Source: Candidatus Bathyarchaeia archaeon
GTDB lineage: Archaea; Thermoproteota; Bathyarchaeia; Hecatellales; Hecatellaceae
Length of the DNA stretch: 47,262 nucleotides
Direction of reading: 5' to 3'
NCBI GenBank assembly: GCA_038883335.1
Contig: JAVZMI010000010.1
Location: forward strand, 1-47,262
Shown here piece after piece: positions 17,219-24,766 of this stretch (position 1 is the stretch's first letter; every line of letters begins with the position of its first letter). The position numbers were made by a program, and so were the translations under genes. The notes under the pieces were generated by a model, which was given only the letters and a program-made list of their open reading frames with translations, searched no databases and was not told the DNA's origin.

Positions 17219-18465
17219 GTCAGGTCTGGCGTAGGTTTCGAGAGTGGTTCACTGGCGGTGAAGCTGGTAATTTGCATACCCGCTCAACAGGCCGTGTAGC
17301 GGGTTTGCCCAACCTTTGGGGCCGCGGTCAGAAGGCGCCTTTCAGCTTCCAGACATGTTATGCTCGATACGAAACTGTAGGTGTTGTGACTGCGGCTATT
17401 GATGCGACGGTGGAGATGATTGTGGGGCCTGGCTACCATACCGAGGCTGAGGATTGGGAGGCGAAGAAGGTTGTTGATGAATTTGCTGAGGAGGTAAATT
17501 TGGACGGGCTGTTGATGGACGCCGTATTAGATTGCGCTATCTGCGGTAACGCTTGGATAGAGAAGGTGTATGAAGATGGCATGCTTGTAGACTTGAACTA
17601 TTTGGACCCTCTAACGATGGAGCAGAGCGTTGTGCTTCATAAGGCTCCCAACAGTCTCAACCTCTACTATAACGGGGTGGAAAGCTATGTCCAAGTTATA
17701 AACGGCCAGAAAGTTGCCACATGGCCTCGAGAAGACATAATACACCTCACCTGGCGCCGCATCCATAACTCGCCTTACGGCATGGGGATGATCCGCCCCG
17801 TAGAGAACTACTTAGCGACGATAGTTGATGCTGAGGAGGATATGGGGAAGATCATTAAACGTTACGCAGTGCCGAAAGTGGCTTGGATGCTTGAGAACGC
17901 CAGCAAGACAACCTTCGATGATGTTAAAGCGCAACTACGTAGCGTTGAGCCTGATGAAGACTATGTGATCGCCACGCTTAAGCCCACCACTATCAAAACA
18001 GAGGTGGTGCAAATTGACCCTAGAGCCCGCTTCGAGTACTTCTTTAACCACCTGCTCAACGCCATTATGGCTGGGCTGGAGTGCCCCATCACCTTCCTGT
18101 TTCGCGGTGATGTGCGTGTGAGCGACGCCTCCGCCAACGCTATGCTCCAAGCATTCGACCGGAAGATTCGGATGCATCAGAGGCGGATTAAACGTGCTGT
18201 CGAGGCGGAGCTATTTAGGCCGCTGGTGAAGCAACACGGCCATGCGGAGGTGCCACGCATGGTCTGGGGGCCCGTAGAGGTAGAGAAGATTGAGGACAAG
18301 ATTCGGCGATGGATTGGATTGTTGAATGCTGACGTAATGCTCACCCAAAACACCCGCCACGACTTAGAGAACGAGTTGCGCAAGGGAATGGGCTTAGAAC
18401 CGCTTCCAACAGCTCCACAGCAAACCAAGCAGGCCATGGATGAACCTACGCTTGACGGTTCGTAA
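17215..18465 (+). CDS. Portal protein
   Basis: About 416 residues from a TTG at 17215 that overlaps the TGA of the terminase gene (TTGA); an alternative TTG lies at 17200. Portal features: AIDATVEMIVGPGYHTEAED near the N-terminus, a DLNYLDPLTME strand segment, EDIIHLTWRRIHNSPYGMGM (the W-x-R and YG-x-G block of HK97/SPP1-like portals), then a helical core ending in FLFRGDVRVSDASANAM. It forms the dodecameric ring at one capsid vertex where the terminase docks. Position directly after terL supports it. Confidence 0.88.
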   Translation: MSQVWRRFREWFTGGEAGNLHTRSTGRVAGLPNLWGRGQKAPFSFQTCYARYETVGVVTAAIDATVEMIVGPGYHTEAEDWEAKKVVDEFAEEVNLDGLLMDAVLDCAICGNAWIEKVYEDGMLVDLNYLDPLTMEQSVVLHKAPNSLNLYYNGVESYVQVINGQKVATWPREDIIHLTWRRIHNSPYGMGMIRPVENYLATIVDAEEDMGKIIKRYAVPKVAWMLENASKTTFDDVKAQLRSVEPDEDYVIATLKPTTIKTEVVQIDPRARFEYFFNHLLNAIMAGLECPITFLFRGDVRVSDASANAMLQAFDRKIRMHQRRIKRAVEAELFRPLVKQHGHAEVPRMVWGPVEVEKIEDKIRRWIGLLNADVMLTQNTRHDLENELRKGMGLEPLPTAPQQTKQAMDEPTLDGS

Positions 18466-18528
18466 ATGCAGTGTACCAGGCAAGTAATTGGATGTAGGAG
18501 AAAGCTTGAGAAACTGGGAGGGAGAGCG

Positions 18529-19470
18529 ATGCCTCGACACACGGACTTCGAAAAGATCTACCAGAACTTCCTAGCTCAATATGGCGAGGAGAAAGGCGAG
18601 AGCCTCTATTATGCATGGCTAAAGAAACACAGCCTAGACGACACAAAGCCTCTAGAGCCCCAGCGCCCTAAACTTGAGGAAGCGTTCGAGTGGGCTAGCC
18701 CTCTGAGTTGGTACGGCTACCATAACATCATCCGTGGGGTCGCGTTAGTGCCTAGAACAAGCCTCAACATGAACCACTACGTGGAGGAGGAGCTAGTAAA
18801 GGCTGCCAGAAGCCTCGCCGACAGGCCCATCTACATCAACCATGTTCGTGACGCAACACCCATCCAAGGCCAGTCAGCGCCAGTCGTGGGCAAGATACTC
18901 GACGCAGAGTATATCCCAGACCGCGGGCTTGAGTACGTGGGATACATCAGCGACCCAGTCGTCTGGGATCTCGTCCAGCGCCGCGTAATCACGACGGTGA
19001 GTGTTGGAGGGCGATACCGCTCAGCTGACTATGAGGACGGTGTAGAGCCCCACGGCCTCGTATTCGAAGAGCTCAGCTTAATCTGGGGAGATGAGAAGCC
19101 CAGCGTACCAGAAGCCTACGTGGCTGTCTGGGAGAGAGTCTGCGAGAAGATCCTGAAATATAAAGATGTGGATGGAAGAGAAACTATTGGTTCTGAGAAT
19201 TCAGACGCCGCCGAGGCTTCCGGCAGACTTGCTCCAAACGAGATTTTAAAAGATCTCGTAGACTCGATCGCTAGGCTGAAGACCGATCTGGCTGAGCTTA
19301 GGGCTAAGGTTGCCTTGCTTGAATCCAAGCCGACGCCTAGAAGAATAGTGTGTGAGAGGCTGCACGGCTTAGGGCTTGTAGAGGCACCGGCACAACAGTT
19401 AACTGAGCGTGGACTCTTCGACCTTAAAGCTCTAAGGTTGCGCGACGTTATGCCTAGGCGGCGGAGATAA
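18529..19470 (+). CDS. Prohead protease fused to a scaffold-like coiled coil
   Basis: About 313 residues from ATG 18529, preceded by a GGGAGGGAG Shine-Dalgarno; the open frame reaches back to 18466 but that part looks like leader. The core (about 50-200) includes RPIYINHVRDATPIQGQSAP, VGKILDAEYIPDRGLEYVGY and VSVGGRY, the His-containing and Ser-containing blocks of phage capsid-maturation serine proteases of the XkdF/DUF2213 kind. After about residue 225 comes a charged helical region with heptads (LVDSIARLKTDLAELRAKVA), as in protease-scaffold fusions where the tail acts as internal scaffold. It lies between portal and capsid genes, the canonical place. Confidence 0.78.
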   Translation: MPRHTDFEKIYQNFLAQYGEEKGESLYYAWLKKHSLDDTKPLEPQRPKLEEAFEWASPLSWYGYHNIIRGVALVPRTSLNMNHYVEEELVKAARSLADRPIYINHVRDATPIQGQSAPVVGKILDAEYIPDRGLEYVGYISDPVVWDLVQRRVITTVSVGGRYRSADYEDGVEPHGLVFEELSLIWGDEKPSVPEAYVAVWERVCEKILKYKDVDGRETIGSENSDAAEASGRLAPNEILKDLVDSIARLKTDLAELRAKVALLESKPTPRRIVCERLHGLGLVEAPAQQLTERGLFDLKALRLRDVMPRRRR

Positions 19471-19531
19471 CCTTGTGAAGACAGGCATGTTTACTGCTTT
19501 GTTTGTTATTCATGGTCATCTGCAATGATGA

Positions 19532-19550
19532 GAGCCCTTCTCGGGGGCTC
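19532..19550 (+). terminator. Hairpin between protease and decoration genes
   Basis: GAGCCC-ttctcgg-GGGCTC forms a 6-bp GC-rich stem in the 158-base gap 19471-19628. There is no T-run after it, so it may be an RNA processing or attenuation element rather than a terminator. Nothing else is seen in the gap apart from the Shine-Dalgarno AAAGGAG at its end. Confidence 0.35.
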
Positions 19551-19628
19551 AATGTAGGAGCTTTTGGCGGCTGAGGGGGATACTCCCCTGCCATAGTGTG
19601 GGAGAGCAAACCAAAGGAGCAAATAACC

Positions 19629-20036
19629 ATGGCCAATGCAGGAGACGTGTACACGTTAGGCATAGTGTTGGATCTCAAGGCAGGCGGAGCCATAAATAGG
19701 GGCAGCCCAGTCAAGATCGGTACAGCAAACGGCAAAGTCATCTCCGCTACAGACGGCGCAGACCCTATAGGTGTAGCTTTGAAGGCTGCTAGCGCCGATG
19801 GAGACCCAGTTCCTGTGCTCATCTCTGGCGCAGTATACCTGACAGCCTCGGCAGCCATCGCAAGGGGCGCAGCCGTTCAGCCTGCTGGAAACGGCAAAGT
19901 CAAGTCTCTAAGCGACCAAGCAGTCGATGAGGGCGGCACGGCAACTTACACCGTATACTATAACAAGAAGCTAGGTAAAGCGCTTGAAGCAGCCTCAGCA
20001 GATGGGGATGTGATCCTTGTGCAGCTAGCTCTCTAG
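19629..20036 (+). CDS. Capsid decoration/stabilising protein (DUF2190-like)
   Basis: 135 residues from ATG 19629, after the Shine-Dalgarno AAAGGAG. It is small, Ala/Gly-rich and beta-predicted, with two similar repeats: SPVKIGTANGKVISATDGAD then PIGVALKAASADGDPVPVLI, and AAVQPAGNGKVKSL then LGKALEAASADGDVILVQLA. This is the pattern of DUF2190/gpD-like head decoration proteins, which trim the expanded capsid. Position directly before the capsid gene supports it. Confidence 0.82.
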   Translation: MANAGDVYTLGIVLDLKAGGAINRGSPVKIGTANGKVISATDGADPIGVALKAASADGDPVPVLISGAVYLTASAAIARGAAVQPAGNGKVKSLSDQAVDEGGTATYTVYYNKKLGKALEAASADGDVILVQLAL

Positions 20037-20037
20037 G

Positions 20038-21036
20038 GTGATGGATATGAGAGAAGCGATTGCAGGTGTGAAAATTTGGAAGGAAGACCTTGCAGTTCGA
20101 CGCCTAGAGGAGAGGCTACGAACTCCGCTCATTTCGGGGATGGTCATTCAAGACGCGCAGAGGGTTCTCCGTGAGAGGTTGAGCACGGCCCTCAGAGATA
20201 GGCGATTGAAGGAGGTTCTAGTAAGCGACCAGAGCCAGGCTACTGCGAAGGTGCTTGATATAGTATGGGAGGCAGCGAAACCCCGCCTAATAGGGAGGGA
20301 GCTAGTCCAGATATTCGCTAAGGACGACCCCTCACTTAATATCCCAAAGCACTCAACCCCCATAACCGCGAAATACCCTGTTGCAGAGGGTGCAGATGTA
20401 CCTATCAACATTGGAGCCTTCACATCGGTGACATTGACACCAGAGAAGTCAGGCGTAGCAGTTCCGATCAGTAAAGAGATGGTTGAGGATGCGGCGTGGG
20501 ATGTTATCGAGTTTCAGTTGGCTGAGGCTGGGCGGGCAATGGCGGAGGTTGAGACTGAGAAGATTATAAGCCAGATGATTGCCGATGCAGGCAATAGTAC
20601 CCCAGCTGGAACTACAGGCACTCTCGCCTATGATGACCTTGTAGGGGTTCTCGGAATGATTCAAGCGGACAACTTTCTCCAGGACTATATCCAGACTGGT
20701 AAGGGCTATCTCGTGGTTCATCCAGATCAATATGCAGACCTACTGAAAGACGATAAGATAAGGGACACCCACGTCTTCGGCGGAACTGTAGCCGTGGCTC
20801 CCACGGGACGCATAGAAACTATTCTAGGTCTCAACGTGAGGGTTACCACCAAGATCCCCAGTGGGACAGCCTTAATAGTTGACGCAGAACATGCTGGGGC
20901 TCTCTTCATCCGCCGCGACATAACTGTAGAGAACTATGATGACCCCATAAAAGACCTTGCAGGCGCCGTCTTGACAGCTAGGTGGAAGTATGCGACGATG
21001 CAGCCAAACGCTATAGGTAAGGTTACAAACTGTTAA
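20038..21036 (+). CDS. Major capsid protein, HK97 fold
   Basis: 332 residues from GTG 20038; ATG at 20041 or 20047 are equally possible. The N-terminal 80 residues are helical and charged, resembling a delta or scaffold segment. Then come FAKDDPSLNIPKHSTPITA, an E-loop-like stretch, VPISKEMVEDAAWDVIEFQL (the spine helix), ETEKIISQMI, GYLVVHPDQYADLL and TALIVDAEHAGALFIRRDIT (P- and A-domain blocks). This matches HK97-type capsids of tailed viruses. It forms the icosahedral shell. Confidence 0.88.
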   Translation: MMDMREAIAGVKIWKEDLAVRRLEERLRTPLISGMVIQDAQRVLRERLSTALRDRRLKEVLVSDQSQATAKVLDIVWEAAKPRLIGRELVQIFAKDDPSLNIPKHSTPITAKYPVAEGADVPINIGAFTSVTLTPEKSGVAVPISKEMVEDAAWDVIEFQLAEAGRAMAEVETEKIISQMIADAGNSTPAGTTGTLAYDDLVGVLGMIQADNFLQDYIQTGKGYLVVHPDQYADLLKDDKIRDTHVFGGTVAVAPTGRIETILGLNVRVTTKIPSGTALIVDAEHAGALFIRRDITVENYDDPIKDLAGAVLTARWKYATMQPNAIGKVTNC

Positions 21037-21103
21037 GCCTCCTGAAGAGCTTAGGGTCACCCTAAGCGAAACCCAACTGTTTTTCTGGGTCGAGGCTTGG
21101 AAG

Positions 21104-21385
21104 ATGCCAATTAAAACTGGGCGATGCCCCAAATGTAGAACCCGCTATTACCAGCGGTTTGACGGTGTATACATCTGTGAATGCCAAATCACGAAAAAAG
21201 ACGGCAGCCTGATGTCCGCCTATCAACCGGTTGTTGATAGCCTCACCTATGGCTCCAGAGCCATGAATGCCGTCAGAAACGCTAAGGATAGGAATCAAAG
21301 AGACTGGCGTATCCGCTTCTGGGATGGTACAGTGAAAGATGAAGATGCTCGACCCTTAGAGGTGAGGCTTAAGCCTTGGAGGTGA
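21104..21385 (+). CDS. Zinc-ribbon-like small viral protein
   Basis: 93 residues from ATG 21104. CPKC at residues 8-11 and CEC at 25-27 could form a short zinc ribbon: two strands (RYYQRFDGVYICECQI) follow the first knuckle. The rest is charged and ends RPLEVRLKPW. It lies between capsid and connector genes. Function not recognised. Confidence 0.65.
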   Translation: MPIKTGRCPKCRTRYYQRFDGVYICECQITKKDGSLMSAYQPVVDSLTYGSRAMNAVRNAKDRNQRDWRIRFWDGTVKDEDARPLEVRLKPWR

Positions 21386-21391
21386 GACTTA

Positions 21392-21694
21392 GTGGGATAC
21401 ACAGACATCGCAACAGTCAGAGCACTGACAGGAGTGACCTCGACAAGCGTCAGCGACCTCGACATAGCTGTCTTCATCGAGGCGGCTGATGCGAAGATAG
21501 AAAAACTCCTAGGCGTGTTCTCTGCGCCTCACCCCGTGTTAATCAAACGCCTCTCAACACTTTTGGCGGCAATAGACACAGTCCGGCGTATACCAGAATG
21601 GAAGCAGCGCCAAGAGGAACTTCAAGCATGGGAGCGGGAAGTGTGGGAGATCTTCGAGTTATATGGCGGAGCTGCCCGGTTTGAGAAGACCTGA
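21392..21694 (+). CDS. Head-tail connector (adaptor) protein
   Basis: 100 residues from GTG 21392, after a strong GGAGGTGA. MGYTDIATVRALTGVTSTSV, then SDLDIAVFIEAADAKIEKLL, is the start of small all-helical adaptor proteins (gp6/gp15/DUF3199-like) that bind the portal: short helix, Ser/Thr cap, long helix. A charged C-terminal helix follows. The position after the capsid gene is the usual one. Confidence 0.72.
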   Translation: MGYTDIATVRALTGVTSTSVSDLDIAVFIEAADAKIEKLLGVFSAPHPVLIKRLSTLLAAIDTVRRIPEWKQRQEELQAWEREVWEIFELYGGAARFEKT

Positions 21695-21719
21695 AGTGCT
21701 AGGTGTGTGAAATATATTG

Positions 21720-22079
21720 TTGACAGTTCCCATACCCGCAACTTTTGAAGACACCGTTTGGCTAGCTTTCGGTTTCACGTTCGCCAGGGCATTCGGGAAA
21801 CGATTCGACCAAGATGTCCAAAACTCAGAGTGGTTCAAGTGTCTCAAAAATTGGCAGAGGTGGCTGGTTCAACGTTTGCTGGACTTCACTCATCATTGGC
21901 AGTGGGGGGCTTTGTTGATGCTCTACGCCCCTTGGACCACTGTCTACTGGTTTGGGGTGGGAGTATTCTTGGACGACATACCTGACATTCCTAGGAGAGT
22001 CAAAAACTACTTCACACCAACTGTGCTAAACAGCCAGCGACATGTAGGAGGTAGCGCAGTTGAATCTCGAGGACCCTAA
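21720..22079 (+). CDS. Viral protein of unknown function, head-tail region
   Basis: 119 residues from TTG 21720 (TTG 21717 also possible). It is rich in Trp and Phe with hydrophobic stretches (TVWLAFGFTFARAF; WGALLMLYAPWTTVYWFGVG) that could be membrane segments or a buried core. It overlaps the next gene by 20 bases. A head-completion role is suggested by position only. Confidence 0.55.
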   Translation: MTVPIPATFEDTVWLAFGFTFARAFGKRFDQDVQNSEWFKCLKNWQRWLVQRLLDFTHHWQWGALLMLYAPWTTVYWFGVGVFLDDIPDIPRRVKNYFTPTVLNSQRHVGGSAVESRGP

Positions 22080-22473
22080 GACTACCATAAAGTCACTACT
22101 GAGTTACAATTGGGATGTCACCGGTGTAGGCTTCACGCCAATCTTTAGCGACGAATGGTATAACCCTAGAGAGATGTGCCCTCAAGTTGTGGTTAGTCAC
22201 ATCTCAACGCCTATCTGCTATGTTGGCCTCGGGGCTACCAAGCGCCGCTACGAGGGCACATATGCTGTGGATGTGTGGGCGCAGGGAGATGGCGAGAAGC
22301 GTTGGAAGATGAAAGAGGAGGTCGACAGGATAGTACACCTTAGACGGAGGACACCGGGCGTGGGCCTAACCTTTATCCGTATCTCAAGCTGGCGTGACAT
22401 GGATGAGTTGGATAGAGCGCCTAAGATCTTCCGCAGCCAGATCCAACTCGTACTCCTCTACTTTAAGGCTTGA
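22060..22473 (+). CDS. Tail terminator/completion-like protein
   Basis: 137 residues from TTG 22060. The pattern is that of small tail-terminator proteins: an N-terminal helix (TTIKSLLSYNWDVTGV), then strands PQVVVSHIS, RRYEGTYAVDVWAQ and a C-terminal strand IQLVLLYFKA with helix KMKEEVDRIVHLRRR between. The order connector, terminator, tail tube is standard. A 118-base gap without a gene follows. Confidence 0.62.
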   Translation: MNLEDPKTTIKSLLSYNWDVTGVGFTPIFSDEWYNPREMCPQVVVSHISTPICYVGLGATKRRYEGTYAVDVWAQGDGEKRWKMKEEVDRIVHLRRRTPGVGLTFIRISSWRDMDELDRAPKIFRSQIQLVLLYFKA

Positions 22474-22591
22474 AGTTATCTGCCCCAGCATATCGGAGTA
22501 TCCCCAAGCACCACATGTAATCCCAACGGCTAACTCAGCAAAAATCAAGGTCACAGTTTATGTGACAATCAATTGGAGGTGAAGAGATAAG

Positions 22592-23509
22592 ATGAGCAAC
22601 ACTAGAGCTGGTTTCGAGGTGGCTGAGGCGATGTATATAGCAGAGTCAACCTATGGGGCGACGCCAACCAGTGGAGAGTGGAAGAATATCTCTCTAGTTA
22701 CCTCTCTAACGCCCAGAAGCATCCAAACTCGACGCGACAAGATTGGCATCGGACACCAGCAACCCAGCGCGTTCATCCTCACAAAAAAACATGCCGAATG
22801 CAACCTGGAGCATACACTACTGAAGAAGACGGTAACACCACCTTGGGAGTGGACCGACTTCTACACGTACATAATCGGAAGTGGCCTCAGCCTAGCCAAT
22901 AGGGTAGACTCTTTCAGTCTAGGCTTCAAACTGGACTTAGCTACGGATGAGTTCGGCAAGATCGCGGGGTGCAAGATTCGGGAATACGAGATCTCCGGCA
23001 CTTTAGGCGAAGAGATTAAAGGTCGAGTAGCAATTCTAGGTCAAGCCTACAGCTATGACAACAGTGATTACGTCAGCGGCACCGCCACCCGCCAGTCACC
23101 GCCAACAACTGACCCCATCACTTTCGCGGATGTAGACGTAGCATATGGCTCCACGCCTACGAGCATCACTGGGCGCGTCAATTCATTCAGCTTCACCCTG
23201 AGCCGTGAGCTGAAGTTCTTGGGCTCTGACACCACGACGAAGACATTGTACCGCCGCTTAGAGGAGCAATCAAGGGATATAACCGCCGAGGTAACACTTG
23301 ACTTCGACAGCACTTCGGAGCTTAATGATTTTCTGAGCGATACAAGCTTTACGCTGAGGTTCGACCTGCCCTCAGGTTCAGGTGGGCGCCGGGTAGACTT
23401 GACTGGTGGAAAATGGCTTAACGTAGATCAAGTCTTCCGCGAAGTTGACCTTGTTGCGCTGAGGTTGAAGGCAAGGTTCACCGGGATGAGTGTAAGCGTC
23501 ATTAGTTAA
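22592..23509 (+). CDS. Major tail (tube) protein
   Basis: 305 residues from ATG 22592, after GGAGGTGA. It begins AMYIAESTYGATPTSGEWKN, the typical start of phage tail-tube proteins of the PF18906 kind, and continues as alternating strands (FSLGFKLDL; SGTLGEEIKGRVAI; VNSFSFTLSREL; DITAEVTLDFDSTS). It would polymerise around the tape measure to form the tail tube. It is flanked by the terminator on one side and the chaperone genes on the other. Confidence 0.78.
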   Translation: MSNTRAGFEVAEAMYIAESTYGATPTSGEWKNISLVTSLTPRSIQTRRDKIGIGHQQPSAFILTKKHAECNLEHTLLKKTVTPPWEWTDFYTYIIGSGLSLANRVDSFSLGFKLDLATDEFGKIAGCKIREYEISGTLGEEIKGRVAILGQAYSYDNSDYVSGTATRQSPPTTDPITFADVDVAYGSTPTSITGRVNSFSFTLSRELKFLGSDTTTKTLYRRLEEQSRDITAEVTLDFDSTSELNDFLSDTSFTLRFDLPSGSGGRRVDLTGGKWLNVDQVFREVDLVALRLKARFTGMSVSVIS

Positions 23510-23521
23510 AGGTGCAGGGCG

Positions 23522-23806
23522 ATGCGTGAGAAGACAGTCGAGATCGAGGGTCAACGTTTCACGATCAAAAGATTCACACTCGGCGAGAAGGGTGAGATCT
23601 ACGATAAGGCCGCGGAGACAGATGCCCAAGGTCGAACGCGAATACGTACCAGAGAGCTGATGATCTATACGCTGGTCTACGGCGTCAAGGAACCTAAACT
23701 TACACCAGAAGCAGCCTCAGCACTTGACGCTAACATAGGCGAACGCCTCTTCGCGGAGGTCACAGCTTTCAATGGGGTCCCTTTACCGAAGCCAAACGCC
23801 TTCTGA
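23522..23806 (+). CDS. Tail assembly chaperone, upstream frame (gpG-like)
   Basis: 94 residues from ATG 23522. It begins EKTVEIEGQRFTIKRFTLGE and is followed by helical segments; it is small, acidic to neutral and sits between tail tube and tape measure, the place of lambda gpG. The gene ends PLPKPNAF, and just before the stop it contains a -1 slippery heptamer (23779-23785) from which the next frame can be entered, as in gpG/gpGT. The free form would end at 23806. The chaperone role is inferred from position, size and frameshift architecture. Confidence 0.75.
   Translation: MREKTVEIEGQRFTIKRFTLGEKGEIYDKAAETDAQGRTRIRTRELMIYTLVYGVKEPKLTPEAASALDANIGERLFAEVTAFNGVPLPKPNAF
23779..23785 (+). promoter_or_regulatory. 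Candidate -1 ribosomal frameshift site CCCTTTA
   Basis: In the upstream reading frame the codons are GTC-CCT-TTA, so the heptamer reads C-CCT-TTA, a perfect X-XXY-YYZ. After slipping by -1 both tRNAs re-pair with CCC and TTT, and translation continues in the frame that ends at 24003. No stimulatory structure was identified by eye. Confidence 0.65.
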
Positions 23807-24003
23807 AACTCTACCGAACCGGGCGTCTGACCATGAGCTATCCAGAAGACGCCAAGCTAATCCTAGTCCACCTCTTCGGGCGTGAATACGGTTGGAACCC
23901 TGAGGAAACCCTGAATCTCCTGGCGCACGACGCAGAGGTATTGATGTTACTCATCGAGGAGGATAAACGACAGTTGGCGGAGGCTACACGGCGCGTTGAG
24001 TGA
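23785..24003 (+). CDS. Tail assembly chaperone, downstream frame (gpT-like), reached by -1 frameshift
   Basis: This frame is open from 23734 to the stop at 24001-24003 and overlaps the end of the upstream chaperone frame in -1 register. After the slip it adds 72 residues, including LTMSYPEDAKLILVHLFG and REYGWNPEETLNLLAHDAEV, giving a 160-residue fusion. An internal ATG at 23833 (57 residues) could allow separate synthesis but has no clear Shine-Dalgarno. Tail-tube genes followed by frameshifted chaperones and then tape measure are the standard order in siphoviruses. The next gene overlaps its end. Confidence 0.68.
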   Translation, partial: TEAKRLLKLYRTGRLTMSYPEDAKLILVHLFGREYGWNPEETLNLLAHDAEVLMLLIEEDKRQLAEATRRVE

Positions 24004-24343
24004 GTTTACTATAGGGGTGAGGGGGTTAGAGGAGGCTCTCCAGCGCCTTGAGATTAAGGCTACGAGGCTCCGCAAGGAGCTCCAAGCATTACTCCATCAA
24101 TCCGCTGAGAGGGTCGTAGGTAACGCCAAGGCTCTGGCGCCAGTTCGCACCGGGCACCTCATGGATTCAATCAGGATCCTTGGCGAGGGTGATTTGGAGG
24201 TTACTGTCGGCTCAGAGGTTGAGTATGCTGGCTATGTGGAGTATGGAACCTCGCGTATGCCAGCCAGACCCTACCTCCGATCGGCGATAGCCTTGGAGAG
24301 GGAGAACCTTGTGAAGGCGCTTCAAGCGTTGGCAGCCACATAG
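23996..24343 (+). CDS. HK97 gp10-like tail/head-tail protein
   Basis: 115 residues from TTG 23996, overlapping the chaperone end. It shows RVVGNAKALAPVRTGHLMDS, then VTVGSEVEYAGYVEYGTSRM and PARPYLRSA, the clear signature of HK97-gp10-like proteins. In most siphoviruses this gene precedes the tail tube; here it follows the chaperones, a small departure from order. A 95-base gap without a gene follows, then a gene on the other strand. Confidence 0.85.
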   Translation: MSEFTIGVRGLEEALQRLEIKATRLRKELQALLHQSAERVVGNAKALAPVRTGHLMDSIRILGEGDLEVTVGSEVEYAGYVEYGTSRMPARPYLRSAIALERENLVKALQALAAT

Positions 24344-24438
24344 TCAAGCCTTATTCAGGGGGGCTCACGATAGAACTTCCGAGAATAAGTAGGAGCGCGA
24401 AGGTACTGCGGCAGGCTCAGGCATAAGTCATGTAACTC

Positions 24439-24720
24439 TTACACAGTCATCTTAGCCTCTTCTTCTCTCGACTTCTCCACAACCTCTTTTTTGTCTGAGA
24501 GCGCTTGTAACCGTGCAGGAGTTGTCTTACAAAAAATTGTCAGGCCGAGGCTGGGCAACAGTAAGGCTAAGCCAGCTCCGAAGAACATGACACCCATAAG
24601 AATTACGAGAAACCACATCCCGAGAGTCGCAGGGCCGCTTGCTATGAGGACAGTAAAGTATCCACCTATAAGCAAAAGAGCTACCCCTGCTACGGCGCCG
24701 ATGAAATTGATTGTCTTCAA
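24439..24720 (-). CDS. Small membrane protein on the opposite strand (moron candidate)
   Basis: 93 residues from TTG 24720, the only clear minus-strand gene inside the virus cassette. It has two to three hydrophobic helices (INFIGAVAGVALLLIGGYFT; LGMWFLVILMGVMFFGAGLA and the stretch after it) and a charged tail ending EKSREEEAKMTV. It lies between gp10-like and tape-measure genes and is read against the structural operon, so it would need its own promoter. Such genes are often cargo expressed in the host. Function unknown; non-coding is possible, but the hydrophobic pattern is convincing. Confidence 0.55.
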   Translation of the reverse strand: MKTINFIGAVAGVALLLIGGYFTVLIASGPATLGMWFLVILMGVMFFGAGLALLLPSLGLTIFCKTTPARLQALSDKKEVVEKSREEEAKMTV

Positions 24721-24766
24721 CTCTTCCCTTAAATTCGTAAACTCTGGAAGTTAAAGGGTTTTCGCT

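Noticed and set aside
18466-18528. N-terminal extension of the protease gene
   Set aside because: The Shine-Dalgarno GGGAGGGAG lies just before the ATG at 18529, and the extension is Cys/Arg-rich and unlike the family.
24491-24754. 87-residue + strand open frame in the tail region
   Set aside because: It lies opposite the minus-strand membrane protein, whose hydrophobic pattern is the convincing one.
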